Shown: positions 49,300-59,832 of the stretch, piece by piece
Layout: each line of letters starts with the position of its first letter
Position numbering within the stretch: the first letter of the stretch is position 1
Source of the DNA: Begonia masoniana
Taxonomy: Eukaryota > Streptophyta > Magnoliopsida > Cucurbitales > Begoniaceae
Reading direction: 5' to 3'
Length of the DNA: 64,000 bases
Assembly (NCBI GenBank): GCA_022432975.1
Contig: CM039508.1
Location: 43,092,646 to 43,156,645 of the forward strand
Position numbers and translations under genes: made by a program
The notes under the pieces: generated by a model
Database searches by the model: none
What the model was told of the DNA's origin: nothing
The model's input: the letters and a program-made list of their open reading frames with translations, nothing else

Positions 49300-50446
49300 C
49301 TAATTGAAAAACAAATTAATCATTGATTCCTGAAAAGATTGAAGCAAAAATTCCAGATGTAATTAATCTTCTACAACAAAAATACATTTTTCTACAAAAG
49401 TATCTAAACCAGATATCAAACCTCCTCTTCCAATGAAAAACTTTAAGTTTTCAAAAACTATCAAAGATTGTGAGTTTATAGATCAATTAGTCCTTCGATT
49501 AAAAGATTTAAAGCTTATACTCTTACTAACAAAGATTCTGACTCTGAATCCAATTCAAAACAGGATTTCGATTCTGATTCAAGTATTAACCAATTTCATG
49601 AATCACTTTTAAACATAAAGGAATCATACAATCCTATTCAAAACCAAGAATTACCTCTTAATAAAGTTAATTATGCAAAAGGATCTGGCGGCAAAGAAAC
49701 CGTCAGAAGAACATATTACAAAAAAACCAACTCCCCTAGATTTATTATGGGAAGAAAATTTCTATTTAGAACAAACTGCTTATAGTCCAAAAACTATCTA
49801 TTCTTGAATATAGATGGTCTAACTAAATATCAAAATATTCGATATAATAACAAATGTTTAATGTATTCTAGTATTTGCAAAGCTGCCCAATATACTGACC
49901 ATGATATTGCTATATGCATTATTAATGGTTTTACTGGTGCTTTAAAAGGATGGTGAGATAATTATCTTACTAAAGATCAACAATTAGAAGTTCTTCAGTC
50001 AACAAGAATTGAACAAATGGATGAATCAGTTACTGATTCAACAACTGGTCAATCTTATACAACTCAACGAAGTACAAATGTATATGATTGTGTTTATACC
50101 CTTCTCCAAGCTATTATTCTCCATTTTGTTGGAGCAATCGAACAACGTCAAGAACGAGGACGTGAACTATTACAAAATTTAAGATATATATCCTTATCTC
50201 ATTTTAGATGGTATAAGGATATATTTATTACAAAAGTTATGCAAAGAAAATATGCTAATTCTGAATATTGGAAAGAAAAATTTATAGATGGATTACCTCC
50301 TCTATTTTCAAATAAAGTAAAACAAAAATTGTTAGAACTAAATTCAGGTCATTCTATTCCTTGGGCTAGTTGTACTTATGGTCATTTAGTTAATATTTGT
50401 GTCCAAGAAGGATTATCTCTTTGTAATAATATCAAATTATAATACT
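49300..50446 (+). pseudogene. Viral coat protein, duplicated unit copy 2
   Basis: Tandem copy of 48153-49299 and nearly identical to it. Almost all differences are one-base indels in short homopolymers, e.g. near 49360, 49515, 49807 and 49845. Both copies share the frameshift and the TGA in LKGW*DNYL, so the lesion came before the duplication. From 50017 this copy has a 141-codon open stretch where copy 1 is frameshifted. Confidence 0.87.
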
Positions 50447-50945
50447 AATTGAAAAAACAAAATATAACTGGCAAAAAAGAAATAAGTGAATTTTGTGAAC
50501 AATTTGCCTATAATATTCCAATTAAATATCCTAAAAAACATAAAGATCCAAATTTACATCATAAATCACAAAAATATAAAGCATACAAAAGGAAAAAAAA
50601 CGTAAAGAAAAATATAAAGATCAAGATGAAATTCCAAAATACAAACATAAAAGAAAACATTCAAAACCTAAGTCAAAAATTAAATACTATAAATGTGGCA
50701 AACTAGGACATTATGCTTCAAAATGCCTAGCTAAGAAAAAACTAAATGAATTAAATTTAGATGAAGAATTAAAAATTAAAATATCAAAAATATTTCTAAA
50801 CTCAAGTGATGATGAAATAAGTTCTGAATCACTTAGTGATTATGATGACTTATCTTCATCTTTTGAAGATAATCAATGTATAAACAAATGTTGTAACCAA
50901 CTAAAAACTTTATCTCTTAATGTTTTATCAAAATCTCAACAAGAA
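50447..50945 (+). pseudogene. Viral coat protein C-terminal region with damaged zinc knuckle
   Basis: Matches 11596-12100. The lysine-rich segment has a frameshift after AYKRKK near 50595. The first zinc-binding Cys of the CCHC motif is replaced by Tyr (YYKCGKLGHYASKC). The match to the first copy stops inside SKSQQE at about 50945, where inverted intergenic sequence begins. Confidence 0.83.
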
Positions 50946-51204
50946 AAGAAAGTAAACTTACAAGTGAGAGAGCAAGAGAGCAAGAGTTTTTTAGGAAACA
51001 AAGGCAAACTCTCGAAAAATTTGAAAACAAAAGTTTACAAATGTTCCTTAAATAGAGAAAAGGAGACTTAAAAGTAACATTTGTCATGGATGATGATTTT
51101 GAAGAGAACTGGACCTCTGTCTTTGTCATCTTTTTGGAGTGGCGGAATCTTTGAGGGGTCCACTTGACTTTTGCTTTAGCTTTTACTTTACAGCAAATAC
51201 ATTC
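50946..51204 (-). promoter_or_regulatory. Inverted second copy of the viral intergenic region
   Basis: Reverse complement of the region around 19310-19570, including CTTAAATAGAG (TATA-like CTCTATTTAAG on the minus strand, near 51050) and the GTCAAGTGGACCCCTCAAAG block. The viral locus thus ends with a rearranged, opposite-orientation piece. It is cut by element C at 51205. Confidence 0.85.
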
Positions 51205-51784
51205 TGTAACACCCAGCATTTTTGGCTAGGAAATTATCTAACGGGATTAGGTTTATATTAGTATAATGAATGTTTTGGTGAAATTTGTTGGGATGTTTAG
51301 TGGAAAACTAAATAAAAGTGTAACCAAAACAAAATCACTAGTTTCGGTATCCATGGAGGGGCCCCCTTACTAGGAAGGAATTAAGGTTGAATGGGAGGAA
51401 AGCCAATGGATTAGCTGCTAAGGTGTTCAACTTGTTGAAGAAGCTAAGTTCTTCCTCCCTTCTATGCGAAACCCTCCCTTCATTTTTCTTCTCTCTGTTT
51501 TTAGTTTCTTCTCCAGGCGACAGAACTCCTCTCCTCCATTTCTTCCGTTTTCTTTGATCAAGGTTCGTGTTCTATTTTGTTTTTAATTTCTTGCAACCAA
51601 TTGTCTTTAATATTTTACTTAAATTAATAAATGTTGTTTTATACAAAAATATTTCCGCTGCAAGTTTTTACGTTTAAGGATCAAAATTAGACCATCGAGT
51701 GAAATTTTAAGTTTTTCTCAGAATGTTATAGTATGGTTATGTATTATGAGTAACGAACCGGGTCTATATAATTCGGGCGTTACA
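51205..51784 (+). repeat. 5' LTR of element C, short form (580 bp)
   Basis: TGTAACACCC starts at 51205 and ATTCGGGCGTTACA ends at 51784, immediately before the primer site. Its first part resembles the LTRs at 1288 and 21035 and its last part the LTR ends near 23255-23397. The donor, minisatellite, acceptor and second array of the long LTRs are all missing, with a junction near 51570-51600. TTTCCGCTGCAAGTTT is retained at 51653-51668. Confidence 0.85.
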
Positions 51785-51787
51785 GTA

Positions 51788-51797
51788 TGGTATCAGA
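51788..51797 (+). other. Primer binding site of element C
   Basis: TGGTATCAGA three bases after the LTR end; the following bases (AACA) depart from the full initiator Met-tRNA complement. Confidence 0.8.
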
Positions 51798-51867
51798 AAC
51801 ATTCAGTTAAACCATTCAAAAGATTACTCATCAGTGTCAATCGTTGCATGGAAGTACTTCAACAACT

Positions 51868-51927
51868 GTAAGTGTTTATGTTAACCTTAGCTATTAGATA
51901 TTTATGAGAGCAATTAAGCTTGTCCAG
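51868..51927 (+). other. Putative 60-nt leader intron of element C
   Basis: ACAACT|GTAAGTGTTTATG begins it and AAGCTTGTCCAG|GAATA ends it; TTAAC and CTTAG words lie in between. Position relative to primer site and gag ATG equals that in element A. If spliced, the upstream ORF starting in exon 1 (ATG at 51848) would end with a TGA that overlaps the gag ATG at 51940. Confidence 0.45.
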
Positions 51928-51939
51928 GAATATAGCAAA

Positions 51940-53201
51940 ATGACTAGACGACCAGGAAGACCAAGGGTACCAAGGGAGATGCCAAATTTGAGAAGTGAAG
52001 AAGATCCTAGCGTAATTAGGCAGCTGACCGATTTGGTGCGTCAGCAAACAGACTTAGTGCGTCAGTAGTCCGACCAGTTAGGAGTGCTGTTGAACAGAGA
52101 GGTACAAGGAAGTGCCAACTCGAGTTCCAACAGTGAGCATTCAGGAGACCGATTCCGGTGGCTACAGCAGCCCACATTTGATGGAAAGTCGTCCAATCCG
52201 ATTATTGCTGAGGAGTGGCTTAGAAAGATTGAGAGCATGTTCAGATGTGCCAACATCAGAGAAGGAGACAAAGTCACTCTGGCAACAATCCATTTCGCTG
52301 GGGACGCTCAACTTTGGTGGGAAACCATATAGACCACCACTGATGTTCTGGCTATGTCCTGGTCTCAGTTCAAGGAGGTTTTCTATGAGAAATATTTTAA
52401 CAGCACAGTCCAGGCTGCAAAGAAAGTTGAGTTTTTGAACTTGAAACAGACAGGGTCTGTGGCTGAGTATAGTTGGCAATTCGAGTCCCTGTCCAGGTTT
52501 GCTGGACATTTTGTTCACAAGAATGAGGATAAGGTGTTTCAGTTTGTGCATGGACTGAAGCCCGAAATCTATAGAGGAGTAAAATTTTGTGGTATTAAAG
52601 GTTTGTCCTTCAATGAAGTTGTGTCCACGGCGTTGGAGGTGGAAGAAGCGGAGATGAAGTGTGCTGGGCCAAAGGAAGCCCCACGAAAGTTTATCCAGCC
52701 ACACACACAAAGAGGAATGAAGAGGCCAAGTGAAGGTCAGAATAACCAGGGGACATGAAAGAAGGTGCAGGACACCAGGAAGTTTCCCCAGTGCCCGAAG
52801 TGTTTGAAAGGTCATCTGGGCGAGTGCAGGTTCGGGATGGGAAAGTGTTTCAACTGTGAGGAAGTTGGACACACATACAGGGATTGCCCGAATCCCAGAA
52901 TTACCCGATGCTTCAACTGTAACAAAATCGGCCATATTAACAGAGACTGTCCAGCTCTGAAGAGTGGTCCTGCTAAGATTAAGCGGAGGATATTCTCCAT
53001 GTTGGAGTCGGGCGATGAAGAACAACCTGCCGTAGTGTCAGGTACCATTTTGATCAACTCTATACCTGCTTTTACTTTAATAGATTCTGGTGCAACACAC
53101 TCGTTTATAGCGTATGCATTTGCTGTCAAGTTAGATGTACAGTTTATCCCTACAGAGCACGTATTTAACGTCGCGTTACCCTCTGGTGAGCTCATGCACT
53201 C
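51940..53201 (+). pseudogene. Element C gag and protease (decayed, truncated by D)
   Basis: The start MTRRPGRPRVPREM lies 13 nt past the putative acceptor. Gag capsid segments: FRWLQQPTFDGKS, AQLWWET, SWSQFKEVFYEKYF, LKQTGSVAEY and GLKPEIYRG. Two zinc knuckles follow (CFNCEEVGHTYRDC, CFNCNKIGHINRDC), preceded by a CPKCLKGHLGEC segment. The aspartic protease then begins with FTLIDSGATHSFIA. TAG at about 52066, TAG at 52330-52332 and TGA at 52756-52758 interrupt the frame. The protein is cut after PSGELMHS by element D. Closest to element A's gag. Confidence 0.9.
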
Positions 53202-54497
53202 TGACACGGGGTCCCTTAGAAAAAGGGGCCCGTGTACAACCAACAAATAATCAAGAGAGGTGCTCGGTTGTGTGTATGTGAAGATATTGAAATAAAAGAA
53301 GAAAAAGACTAAAATAAAATGCAAGAAAATAACACTAAGCTACAATGATATGGCCGAATATAAGATGGTGATTAATAGTGAGAAAATATAAGAGAAATAA
53401 GAAGAAGAAGATGTTAAGGATGAATAGAAAATGAAATGCACTAAGAATAAGAAAATGACATAAAATAAAAGTGAGTGTGTGGATATTATGGAGCTGAAAT
53501 TTAAAGGTGGATTTGTGTGCAAGGTGAAGACAATAAAAATAAAAGAAATACCCTTGGAGGTTCCTTGAAGCGATCTTACGGGTTATGCTCAAGGATAAAC
53601 GTTTTCCGGGAGGAAAACGACCATTGTAGGCCGGGAATTTTCGTCCTCGATCTAACTCTCAATGGAGAAGGTGAGGGAATGAATAAGAGCTAACCTAGCA
53701 ACCCAAGCTAGGCTAGCAATGGAGGCCAACTCCTCTTGGTTCAAAAAACTAAGGAAAAATCACCAAAGGAATTTGGGAGATTTAGGGAAATAATAGTATA
53801 TTGATTTGGCAAAAAGTCCTTTTACAAACACCAATGCTATGCTAAAATAGAAATTCTTAGGGTGAAGGATTAGGGTTTCCATAAGGATGAATGAATGAAT
53901 GGTGGCCCTTGGATGAAAAAAAAGGATGGATGGATGGCTAAGATCAAGGCAAACAAGCACACATCCAAGGGAGGAGATGAATGCCATGCCTAAATGAATC
54001 AATGGAGAGAATCTTGCCACGTCATCAATCCATGAGGCCACTATCATTGTACTTGCAAAATCCATACCTTAAAGTTGGGCTCTCCTTTGGGCCAAGGCTT
54101 GATTTGAGTCCATTTTGTTGAAGTAGCTTTCTCCTTTGTGGGCTAAGTCTTCAACCTATCATCCACCAACATACATCTACTCCTAACCACACAATCTAAT
54201 GCATGAAATGCAAAATATAAAATCCTTACAATAAAGGCGAATGTATGCCAATGAGTTTTAAAAATTAAAATTACAAATTAAGGCCCGGGAAGAAAAATTC
54301 TCAGGCTGCAAGGAAGCTCCGAATGAATGCTCCAATGAATGACGTGACAAGGCTTCTCCACATCCTCTGATGTCGGCTCCCAAGTGAAGTCCATGATGTG
54401 ATCCAAGCCTGCAAAAAGAGACAATTCATTAGAACATTGATTGAGTAAATTTTGTGCCCGAGTTTGTGATCTCGTGACGAGCCTCTGAGGCATGTCA
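53202..54497 (-). repeat. 3' LTR of element D (about 1,296 bp)
   Basis: The far end is TGACACGGGG on + at 53202 (CCCCGTGTCA on the minus strand) at the breakpoint in element C's protease. The start TGACATGCC (minus, 54497) is preceded by a purine tract (CCGGAGGGGA, 54507-54498). TGACA/TGTCA ends and length match the solo LTR at 40543. The polyprotein frame runs about 220 bp into it. The rest is non-coding AT-rich sequence; no array is present. Confidence 0.7.
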
Positions 54498-54677
54498 TCC
54501 CCTCCGGGTGGCTGAGGATTTGACCTCAAATTCGTTAGCTCAGCCTCCTCTTCATATCTCAATTCTCCAATATAAGGGGATAAATCTTGCACATTGAAGG
54601 TGGATGACACCCCATAATCGCCGGGTAACTCCAACTTGTAAGCATTGTTATTTATACGTTCCAAGATTTTAAAGGGA
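54278..54677 (-). pseudogene. Element D integrase C-terminus running into the LTR
   Basis: After the nested LTR, the integrase frame resumes as FKILERINNNAYKLELPGDY and VSSTFNVQDLSPYIGE, then an acidic linker (RYEEEAEL) and RLVTRSQTRAQNLLNQ. It continues past the LTR start at 54497 to a stop at 54278. In CRM elements the C-terminal targeting region is known to lie at this overlap. A TTTTTGCAG word at about 54415 resembles a 3' splice site. Confidence 0.8.
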
Positions 54678-54682
54678 CTTTC

Positions 54683-57506
54683 TGTAACGCCCCGAGTTTT
54701 CTGAACCCGGTTCGTTACACAAGACTTGCACATGACTCGGAAATTCTGGTTCAAATTTGAAACTTCGCTCGAAAGTCATAATTTGATATTATTATTATTT
54801 TTTTTTTCTAAAACCTCAGACATTTAAAATCTTGCAGCGGAAATCAATTGAGTAAAAATAGAGTTAAACAAAACTATTGTACGATGATTGATGAATCAAT
54901 TGAAATGTTAAGAAATACTCGGTAAAAAAGAATAAAGATTTAAATTGCAAAATACTTCAAAAGTTCCAAGAGTCAAACGCATCGCCCGCTGAACAAATCA
55001 ACAAAAAGGGCTGAAGCAGAAAATAGAAGACATCATCCGGTGACAAAACGACAAAATATTCTCTACACCTTCCGATGACGTCAGCCGGATGATCGACGTT
55101 ATACTGCATCCACCGGTGACTAGACGACAAAACACTTCCTACATCTTCCGGTAGATTAACACACGACATCCACCGGTCACTAACGACAAAACACTTCCTA
55201 CATCTTCCGGTAGATTAACACACGACATCCACCGGTCACTAAACGACAAAACACTTCCTACATCTTCCGGTGGATTATCACACGACATCCACCGGTCACT
55301 AAACGACAAAACACTTCCTACATCTTCCGGTAGATTAACACACGACATCCACCGGTCACTAAACGACAAAACACTTCCTACATCTTCCGGTAGATTAACA
55401 CACGACATCCACCGGTCACTAAACGACAAAACACTTCCTACATCTTCCGGTAGATTAACACACGACATCCACCGGTCACTAAACGACAAAACACTTCCTA
55501 CATCTTCCGGTAGATTAACACACGACATCCACCGGTCACTAAACGACAAAACACTTCCTACATCTTCCGGTAGATTAACACACGACATCCACCGGTCACT
55601 AAACGACAAAACACTTCCTACATCTTCCGGTAGATTAACACACGACATCCACCGGTCACTAAACGACAAAACACTTCCTACATCTTCCGGTAGATTAACA
55701 CACGACATCCACCGGTCACTAAACGACAAAACACTTCCTACATCTTCCGGTAGATTAACACACGACATCCACCGGTCACTAAACGACAAAACACTTCCTA
55801 CATCTTCCGGTAGATTAACACACGACATCCACCGGTCACTAAACGACAAAACACTTCCTACATCTTCCGGTAGATTAACACACGACATCCACCGGTCACT
55901 AAACGACAAAACACTTCCTACATCTTCCGGTAGATTATCACACGACATCCACCGGTCACTAAACGACAAAACACTTCCTACATCTTCCGGTGGATTATCA
56001 CACGACATCCACCGGTCACTAAACGACAAAACACTTCCTACATCTTCCGGTGGATTATCACACGACATCCACCGGTCACTAAACGACAAAACACTTCCTA
56101 CATCTTCCGGTGGATTATCACACGACATCCACCGGTCACTAAACGACAAAACACTTCCTACATCTTCCGGTGGATTATCACACGACATCCACCGGTCACT
56201 AAACGACAAAACACTTCCTACATCTTCCGGTGGATTATCACACGACATCCACCGGTCACTAAACGACAAAACACTTCCTACATCTTGAACCATTACGTCA
56301 TGAAAACTCAACACACAAAAAGTGAAACACTGTCAACTGAACCTTCACACCAACTGACATCAGTTAAACCGCCCCATCAGCTGCCAGATGGTTTCAAAGA
56401 TGCACTCCAAAACCAGTCTAGTCCTCAGTAGACTCAGTAAACACACCTGCTATCACTTCTTCACCTACATCACAAAACTCATCTATTAGCCTAATGCTAA
56501 GTAAGTAAAGCAGTAATGAAATGAAAACTGAAATTTAAATTTCTAAACATGCAATTTATACTTTCTCAACTCAGTTGTTCATGCTTCGTTTCTGTTCAGA
56601 TCCCCCTGTGAAGTTGGGAGTCGGATCAACCCTCCCAAAGTATAAATATCACTGTCTCATTAAGGGGGATTAGTTCCCTTAACAGTAAATCTGATTCACA
56701 TGTTCAGATCCCCCTGTGAAATTGGAAGTTGGATCAATTCTCCCAAAGTATAAATATCCACTGTCTCATTAAGGGGTGGATTAGTTCCCTTAACAGTAAA
56801 ACTGATTCACATAACTGTTTCAATATGTTCAATCCTCACCATGCTGACATGCATTCAAATTCATTTTTGTTTATTTTTAAAACATGATGCATGACATACC
56901 AACACATTCTAGCAAACAAACCCTAACGTTTTGTGATGTAGGCCCGAAGGCACAAGCAAACTTTACTTACCTGGCTCTCCTGGTGATGTTCGGTTTCAAC
57001 TACTCCAAAAGCTCGCTTACCTAAGTTTATGGCAATACATTAATCCAACTCTCACTAGACCTTACCAAAAATCAATAATAAGATTGAGGAAACCGATTTG
57101 AAACTCTGCTACCCGTGTAATCCCTTTTATCTCTAAGAACCCGAACCTACGCTCAATCTCAGCACCTTCAAAATCCTCACATTGTACTCCCTCGGGTAAC
57201 TAACCACTATATCTTAAGAAAAATGAGGAAAACTTACCTAAGTTGAAGGAGAATCGGGCGAAGAAAATCGCCTAGAGAGCTCGGCTGCTTGAGCTGAAAA
57301 CCCGAAGAGGAAAAATATGAAATTGGTGGCGGCTACAATGCGTTAAGCCCAACCCTCTTTCCTTAAATACGTTATCCACTTTTGAAAATTGTAAATTTAC
57401 TCTAGTGCCCTTGCCTAGTCTTTTAATAACCCTACATAAATTATTGATTAATCAGGTGTATACCATTAATAATAAAAGAGCTGGTTCGATAGAACCGGGT
57501 GTTACA
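54683..57506 (-). repeat. Solo LTR on minus strand, TSD CTTTC (2,824 bp)
   Basis: TGTAACGCCCCGAG on + at 54683, ACCGGGTGTTACA ending at 57506, CTTTC at 54678-54682 and 57507-57511, inside element D's integrase frame. On the minus strand: donor-like CCAGGTAAGTAAAG (GT at 56970/56969), two ~117-bp units (56590-56830), acceptor-like TGATGTAG (AG at 56466/56465), the 60-bp array (55141-56286), and TTGCAGCGGAAA on + near 54832. Same family as 21331-23397 and 59833-62013. Confidence 0.93.
55141..56286 (-). repeat. 60-bp tandem array, about 19 units
   Basis: The + strand unit reads CATCTTCCGGTAGATTAACA then CACGACATCCACCGGTCACT and AAACGACAAAACACTTCCTA. Two variants dominate: TAGATTAAC in the lower-coordinate copies and TGGATTATC in the upper ones. 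One edge copy lacks an A. Because 60 is divisible by three, the minus strand stays open as a 20-residue repeat. The unit contains ACCGGT and is partly palindromic (ACATCCACCGGT / ACCGG.AGATGT). Confidence 0.94.
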
Positions 57507-57511
57507 CTTTC

Positions 57512-59070
57512 AGCTCTAGGCAACAATTTGGAGCGTCCTTTGGCGGGAAATCGTTCCTTCCTAAGATGTACCCACACCAAATCTCCGACATAAAAAATTA
57601 CCTCTTTCCACCCTTTATTAGCATGTTTAGCGTAATTGGCGTTATTTTTCTCAATCGCTTGGCGAACCTTTTCATGTAACCTTTTCATTTGTTCTTTTTT
57701 GCTTGCTCCCGAAGGGTTGATTAGGTCCTGGGTTGGAATAGGAATAAGTGTCAAGGGTGTGTTCGGATTAAAACCATATACTACCTCAAATGGCGTTTGT
57801 TGGGTGGTGGAATGAAGGCTTTGGTTATAATCGAATTCAACTTGGGGTAGTAATATCTCCCAATTGGTGAGATTTTTACCAATGACACTTCGGAGAAGGG
57901 TACCCAAAGTCCTATTGACCACTTTCGTTTGGCCGTCCGTTTGGGGATGGAAAGATGTACTAAAACAAAGAGTAGTCCCCAATTTCTTCCATAAAGTCTT
58001 CCAAAAAGTGCTCAAGAACTTAGTATCGCGGTCAGACACAATAGATTGAGGCACTCCATGGAGCCTAACTATCTCCTTGAAGAAAAGATCGGCTATAGCA
58101 GCAGAGTCGTCGGTTTTATTACAGGCGATAAAATGTGCCATTTTGGAGAATCTATCAACAACCACTAAAATAGGGTCCTTGTTACGTCCCGTCCGTGGTA
58201 ACCCCAAAACAAAATCCGTAATAATTTCTACTCAAGGATGTGTAGGGACTGGTAAGGGAAGGTAAAGTCCTTGGGGTAGAACTTTGCTTTTGGCCTTTTT
58301 ACAAGTAATACACCTTTCAACATAGTGGTGCACATCCTTCATCATGTGAGGCCAATGAAATTTTTCTTTTAATAGTTCTAGGGTCTTATTTTCTCCAAAA
58401 TGCCCAGACAATCCTCCACTATGAGCTTCTTTAATGAGGCATTGTCTTAAACTGCAATTAGGAATACACAATTTTCCATTCTTTAACAGAAATTCATCTA
58501 CAAGGTTATATCCTCCTTCAGCCTTATTTTGACAATCGTGATAAGGCAATCCAAAATCTTTATCGGAAGCATATAAAGTTTTGATCCATTCAAATCCGAA
58601 AAATCTAACACTTAATTCCATTAAGAGGATACGTCGTCGAGAGAGAGCATCGGCAACGGTATTATCAGATCCTTTCAAATATTTTAAAATGTAGGGGAAT
58701 CTTTCCAAAAATTCCACCCATTTTGCGTGACGCTTGTTGAGTTTGTGTTGGCTCTTAATGTGCTTGAGAGATTGATGGTCAGAATGAATCACAAACTCTT
58801 TTGAAAGTAGGTAATGTTGCCAATGATCTAGAGCTCTAATCACAGCATAGAACTCCTTATCATAGGTCGAATAATTCAAAGCAGCTCCTTTCAATTTCTC
58901 ACTAAAATAAGCAAGAGGTTTGCCATCTTGCATCAAAACAGCCCCAATTCCAATACCGGAGGCATCACTCTTGATCTCAAATACATTATTGAAATCGGGA
59001 AGTGCCAAAACTGGTGATTGACAAAGTTTTTCTTTGATCAAGTCGAAGCTACTTTGGCAAGCGGATGACC
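57512..59070 (-). pseudogene. Element D RNase H and integrase
   Basis: RNase [32 protein letters not shown] and [10 protein letters not shown]. Integrase: zinc-binding region ([22 protein letters not shown]), then after an in-frame TGA near 58225 (Trp expected before [12 protein letters not shown]) the catalytic core with [33 protein letters not shown] and [11 protein letters not shown], and [14 protein letters not shown]. The frame shifts relative to RT near 59040-59075. It is cut at 57512 by a solo LTR. Confidence 0.92.
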
Positions 59071-59832
59071 AATAAAGTCTACTCCTTTCTTGGTGAGATT
59101 CGTAATATGAGCGACTAAGGAACTGAAGTCTTTAATGAACCTCCTATAAAAAGAGGCTAATCCGTGAAAGCTACGGACTTCAGTGATGCTATTAGGAGTG
59201 GGCCACTCCTTGATGGCTTTAACCTTATCTTCGTCCGCTTCTAAGCCATCCTTCGAAATTATAAAGCCCAAAAAGTAAACCTTTTCTTGTCCAAAGGAGC
59301 ACTTACTCAAATTCTCAAATAATTTAGTGCGACGGAGAGTTTGAAATAACATCCCGAGATGGTTGACATGTTGTGGAAGATCGCAACTATACACCAAGAT
59401 GTCATCGAAATATAAGACAACAAATTTCCCAAGGAAGTCCTTAAGAACATGATGCATTAACCGCATGAAGGTGCTCGGGGCATTTGTAAGACCAAATGGC
59501 ATAACCATCCACTCAAACAATCCGTACTTTGTTTTGAAGGCGGTCTTCCATTCATCACCCTCTTTCATCCGTATTTGGTGATAACCGCTCTTCAAGTCTA
59601 CTTTTGAGAAAATTGATGCTCCGCTCAATTCGTCCAACATATCTTCGAGTCGAGGGATAGGATATCTATATTTAATTGTAATTTGGTTGATAGCCCGACT
59701 ATCAACACACATTCGCATAGAGCCATCTTTCTTAGGTACCAACAAAGTAGGTACAGCACACGGGCTCATCGACACCCGAATGTAACCTCTCCCTAATAAC
59801 TCTTGGACTTGATCTTGTAATTCCTTCGCTTC
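59038..59832 (-). pseudogene. Element D reverse transcriptase
   Basis: Open from the nested LTR boundary. Motifs in order: [55 protein letters not shown], the catalytic YFDDILVYS and the thumb with [20 protein letters not shown]. It ends in a frameshift near 59075. The N-terminal part of the RT region lies beyond the solo LTR at 62019 on (PAYSMRPEEA). Confidence 0.93.

Larger units (their letters stand above)
51205..53201 (+). mobile_element. Element C: Ty3/gypsy retrotransposon, 5' part
   Basis: A 5' LTR (51205-51784), primer site, leader with putative intron, and gag-protease follow in order. CATTC at 51200-51204 would be one TSD copy; the other end is outside the window. At 53201 the protease frame is cut by element D. 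The gag is homologous to element A's, so C is a candidate for the autonomous relative that could supply proteins to gag-only or empty elements; pol beyond protease is not visible here. Confidence 0.85.

Noticed and set aside
55141..56286. CRISPR-like regular spacing
   Set aside because: Units are contiguous and identical with no unique spacers, there are no cas genes, and the context is plant nuclear DNA.
55139..56314. 391-codon minus-strand ORF of 20-residue repeats
   Set aside because: A 60-bp DNA repeat within a solo LTR; conservation is at the DNA level and the frame stays open only because 60 is divisible by three.
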